Below are positions 8,901-11,900 of a stretch of 12,380 nt of DNA, one piece after another. Below the pieces are notes generated by a model, which saw only the letters and a program-made list of their open reading frames with translations, made no database searches and was not told where the DNA came from. The stretch covers positions 646,054-658,433 of the forward strand of contig MU646440.1 in the NCBI GenBank assembly GCA_026770585.1, given 5' to 3'. The DNA is from Baffinella frigidus. Its lineage: Eukaryota; Cryptophyceae; Cryptomonadales; Baffinellaceae. Numbering within the stretch: position 1 is the first letter of the stretch; each line of letters starts with the position of its first letter. A program made the translations under genes and the position numbers.

Positions 8901-11900
8901 GAATTTGATTATTGTCAGAATCCGGTTCCAACGTGCACGTGACCTCCATCTCGTTAGCGCCCCCCTTGATCGCAGACGCAGTCTCCCCCCGCCCCCTGCC
9001 CCCTACAACGTAAGGTTGTACCCTCCGCAGGTCCCTATTCGTTCATAGGAGTTGGACGAAGGAGGTTTATTAGGGCCAGAATCCGGTTTCATAGGCCATT
9101 TTTAAAAAAATTAAACATGTTCCCGGATAAGTGTGGCACCCTCCACGTACGCGTCTCCACCTCGTTAGCGCCCCCCTTGATCACAGACGCAGTCTCCCCC
9201 CGTCACCCGCCCCCTACAACGTAACGTTGTTCAACGATCGACTATGAACCCACAACTCTGACCCCTTAACCCTCAACCCTCTCAATCTCCACCCTCAACC
9301 CTGATCGTACCCTCAACCCTCCACCCTGATCGCACCCTCAACCCTCCACCCTGATCGCACCCTCAACCCTCCACCCTGATCGCACCCTCAACCCTCCACC
9401 CTGATCGCACCCTCAACCCGCAACCCTGATCGCACGTTTCACCCTTCGCAGGTCCAGCTCGTGGGCGAGCTCTCGCGGGTCATGACCAAAACGGTGAGTT
9501 TTTTCCACTTAGCAGCGACCGAGGACCTTGTCACCTTGAATTCAAGGTTAAATTCCGGTTATATTCCTGGGTAATGGATAAGATTCTAGAAAACATTGTT
9601 TAGATGGACTGTATCCGTGAAGCCATCGATGGCTTCTAAGTGGTCAGACATCATGTTGCCCCTTTGGCTTTACATAAAGCGTGCTTTCTCCCTACGCCCT
9701 TGGGCCCAACCTCGAGAATCCCAGACGGCCCCCGCCTGTCCACTTAGCAGCCACCGCGGTCTTCACAGATACAGTCCATCCCACCGATTTGTACTAGAAT
9801 ATTATCCATTTGTATTGGATTCTAACCGCATTTCCTCTGGATATCCGGGAGAAAAGGAACTCGGCCGCTGCTAAGTGGTGTGGGGGGGCAGCGTGTGACC
9901 AACCCCGCATCACGTGTGGGGCTTTTCGGCTCGTCCTATCCCGGGAGGAATCACTCAAACGCGGCAGGCCAGATCGTGGGGCAGGATGCTTCTTCTTCTT
10001 CTTTATTACTCTCGATACAGGTCTTCAATAAGGCCCTTGAGCCTTGAATTGAGTGATAAAAAAAGTCTACGAGCCTTGAGAAAAGAGCCTTCCTCAAAAT
10101 GCAGGGCACCAGCGTGCCAACCTCGTGCTTTTCCCGCTGGCATTTTTCTCAATTTCTTTTTGAGGTTCTCACTCTCTGTTGACAATCCAACGCCGCCGCT
10201 CCGTCCTTGTCTCTGCTCCCTTCCTGCTCGGTCGCGTGCGTGAAATCTGAGAGCGATTCGTCTGAAGGATCCTGCTAGCCTACATGTGTAAGGGCCCCGG
10301 TAGCCTACATTTGGCAAAAAGGCCCCTGATATGTTCCACGATGCTCGTTACGATGTATTCCACTATTTCCGTCAGATACTGTCTAACGGTGCAGTTAGAC
10401 GCCGCTGACGAACGCGGCGCAATGGGGGCGTGGCGCGCTTCTCTTCCTCTTCTTTTTCTTTATTACTCTCGATACAGGTCCCAAATGAGGCCCTTGAGCC
10501 TGGAGTTGAGTGATACAAAAGTCTATGAGCCTTAAGCAACGGGCCCGCCTCATGCATACACGGGGACGTGGCACGCTTCTCTACATAAGCGCCACTCTTT
10601 CGCGAGGTCTTCAGCGATCTTGTGTCTCGAGATAGTGGAACTCATAAATGTCCTGAAGGAGCTGACGAACCTGACGCAGGGGGACATCGAGACGGCGGAC
10701 CGCAAGGCGCTCTTGCTCGTGCCATATGTGATTTTGAATAACCCCTAAGCGACCTAGGACCTAGGACCCTACGGTAGGCAACCCGTAGGGACATAGGGGG
10801 GTTCCTACAGATACGATCACGGAAAAGAGACACGACTCGGGTTGAAAATCCCTTGGTAGCCCGCTGTGTGGTACACGCTGCTGACGAACGCGGCGCAGGG
10901 GGACATCGAGGGGGCGGTCCGCACGGCGCACTTGTGCGTGGAATCTGCGCGTGGGTGGCGCGAGGCGACCGACCGCATGTGCAGCTACGCGGTGCATGTG
11001 CTGGGGGAATCGCATGAGGCGCGCGCCGACGTTCTCCAGGTTCATCCGGAGACATGTTCAATTTCAATGAAGACGGACCCCTATTTGTTCATAGGAGTTG
11101 GACGAAGGTTAATTAGGGCCCTTATTGAATTCAATGGGGCCAGAACCCGGTTGGATAGGTCATTTTCATTTAAATTGAACATGTTCCCGGATGAAGTTAG
11201 AGAGTGTAGGGTGCAGGAGGGGGTTGGGCACGGGAAACGCTGCACTTGCACGGGTGTACGTGGTGAATGTTTTCCAGGTAGGCCCCTCTGGAGACTGACG
11301 GGTCAAGGTGCCCGATATCGCGCGTCGATCGGAATCTGGAAACACATTGCACGTTGACACGTTTGGAGACAGACTGTGTGGGCGTGCTGTTGACCGCTTG
11401 GTGTTGACCGCTCTTAACCACATCGCATGTTTCACCCTGTTGACCGTGCTGTTTTACAGCACGCCCAACAGCCAACAGGGCTGTAAAACAGCACGGTCAA
11501 CAGCACGGTCAACAGGGCGTGCTGTTGACCGTTTGGTGTTGACCGCTGTTCACCACAGCCGCGTTTTTGACCGCTGTTAACAACAGCCGCGTTGTTGGTC
11601 GTTGTTGACCACAGCCGCGGTGTTGACCGCTGTTAACAACAGCCGCGTTATTGACCGCTGTTTACCACAGCTGCGTTGTTGACCGCTGTTAACCACAACC
11701 GCGTTGTTGACCGCTGTTAAACACAGCCGCGTGGTTGACCGCTGTTCACCACAGCCGCGTTGTTGACCAATGTTAACAACAGCTGCGGTGTTGACCGCTG
11801 TTCACCGCAACCGCGACCGGGCGTCGCAGGATGCCGGGGACGAAGCGGTGGGCGTATGGTGTTGGCGTATAGTGTAGGGTTTAGAGTTCATCGTTTAGGA

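Noticed and set aside
11533-11814. CRISPR array
   Set aside because: 28-bp units are directly adjacent without spacers, in a eukaryotic intron; it is a minisatellite.
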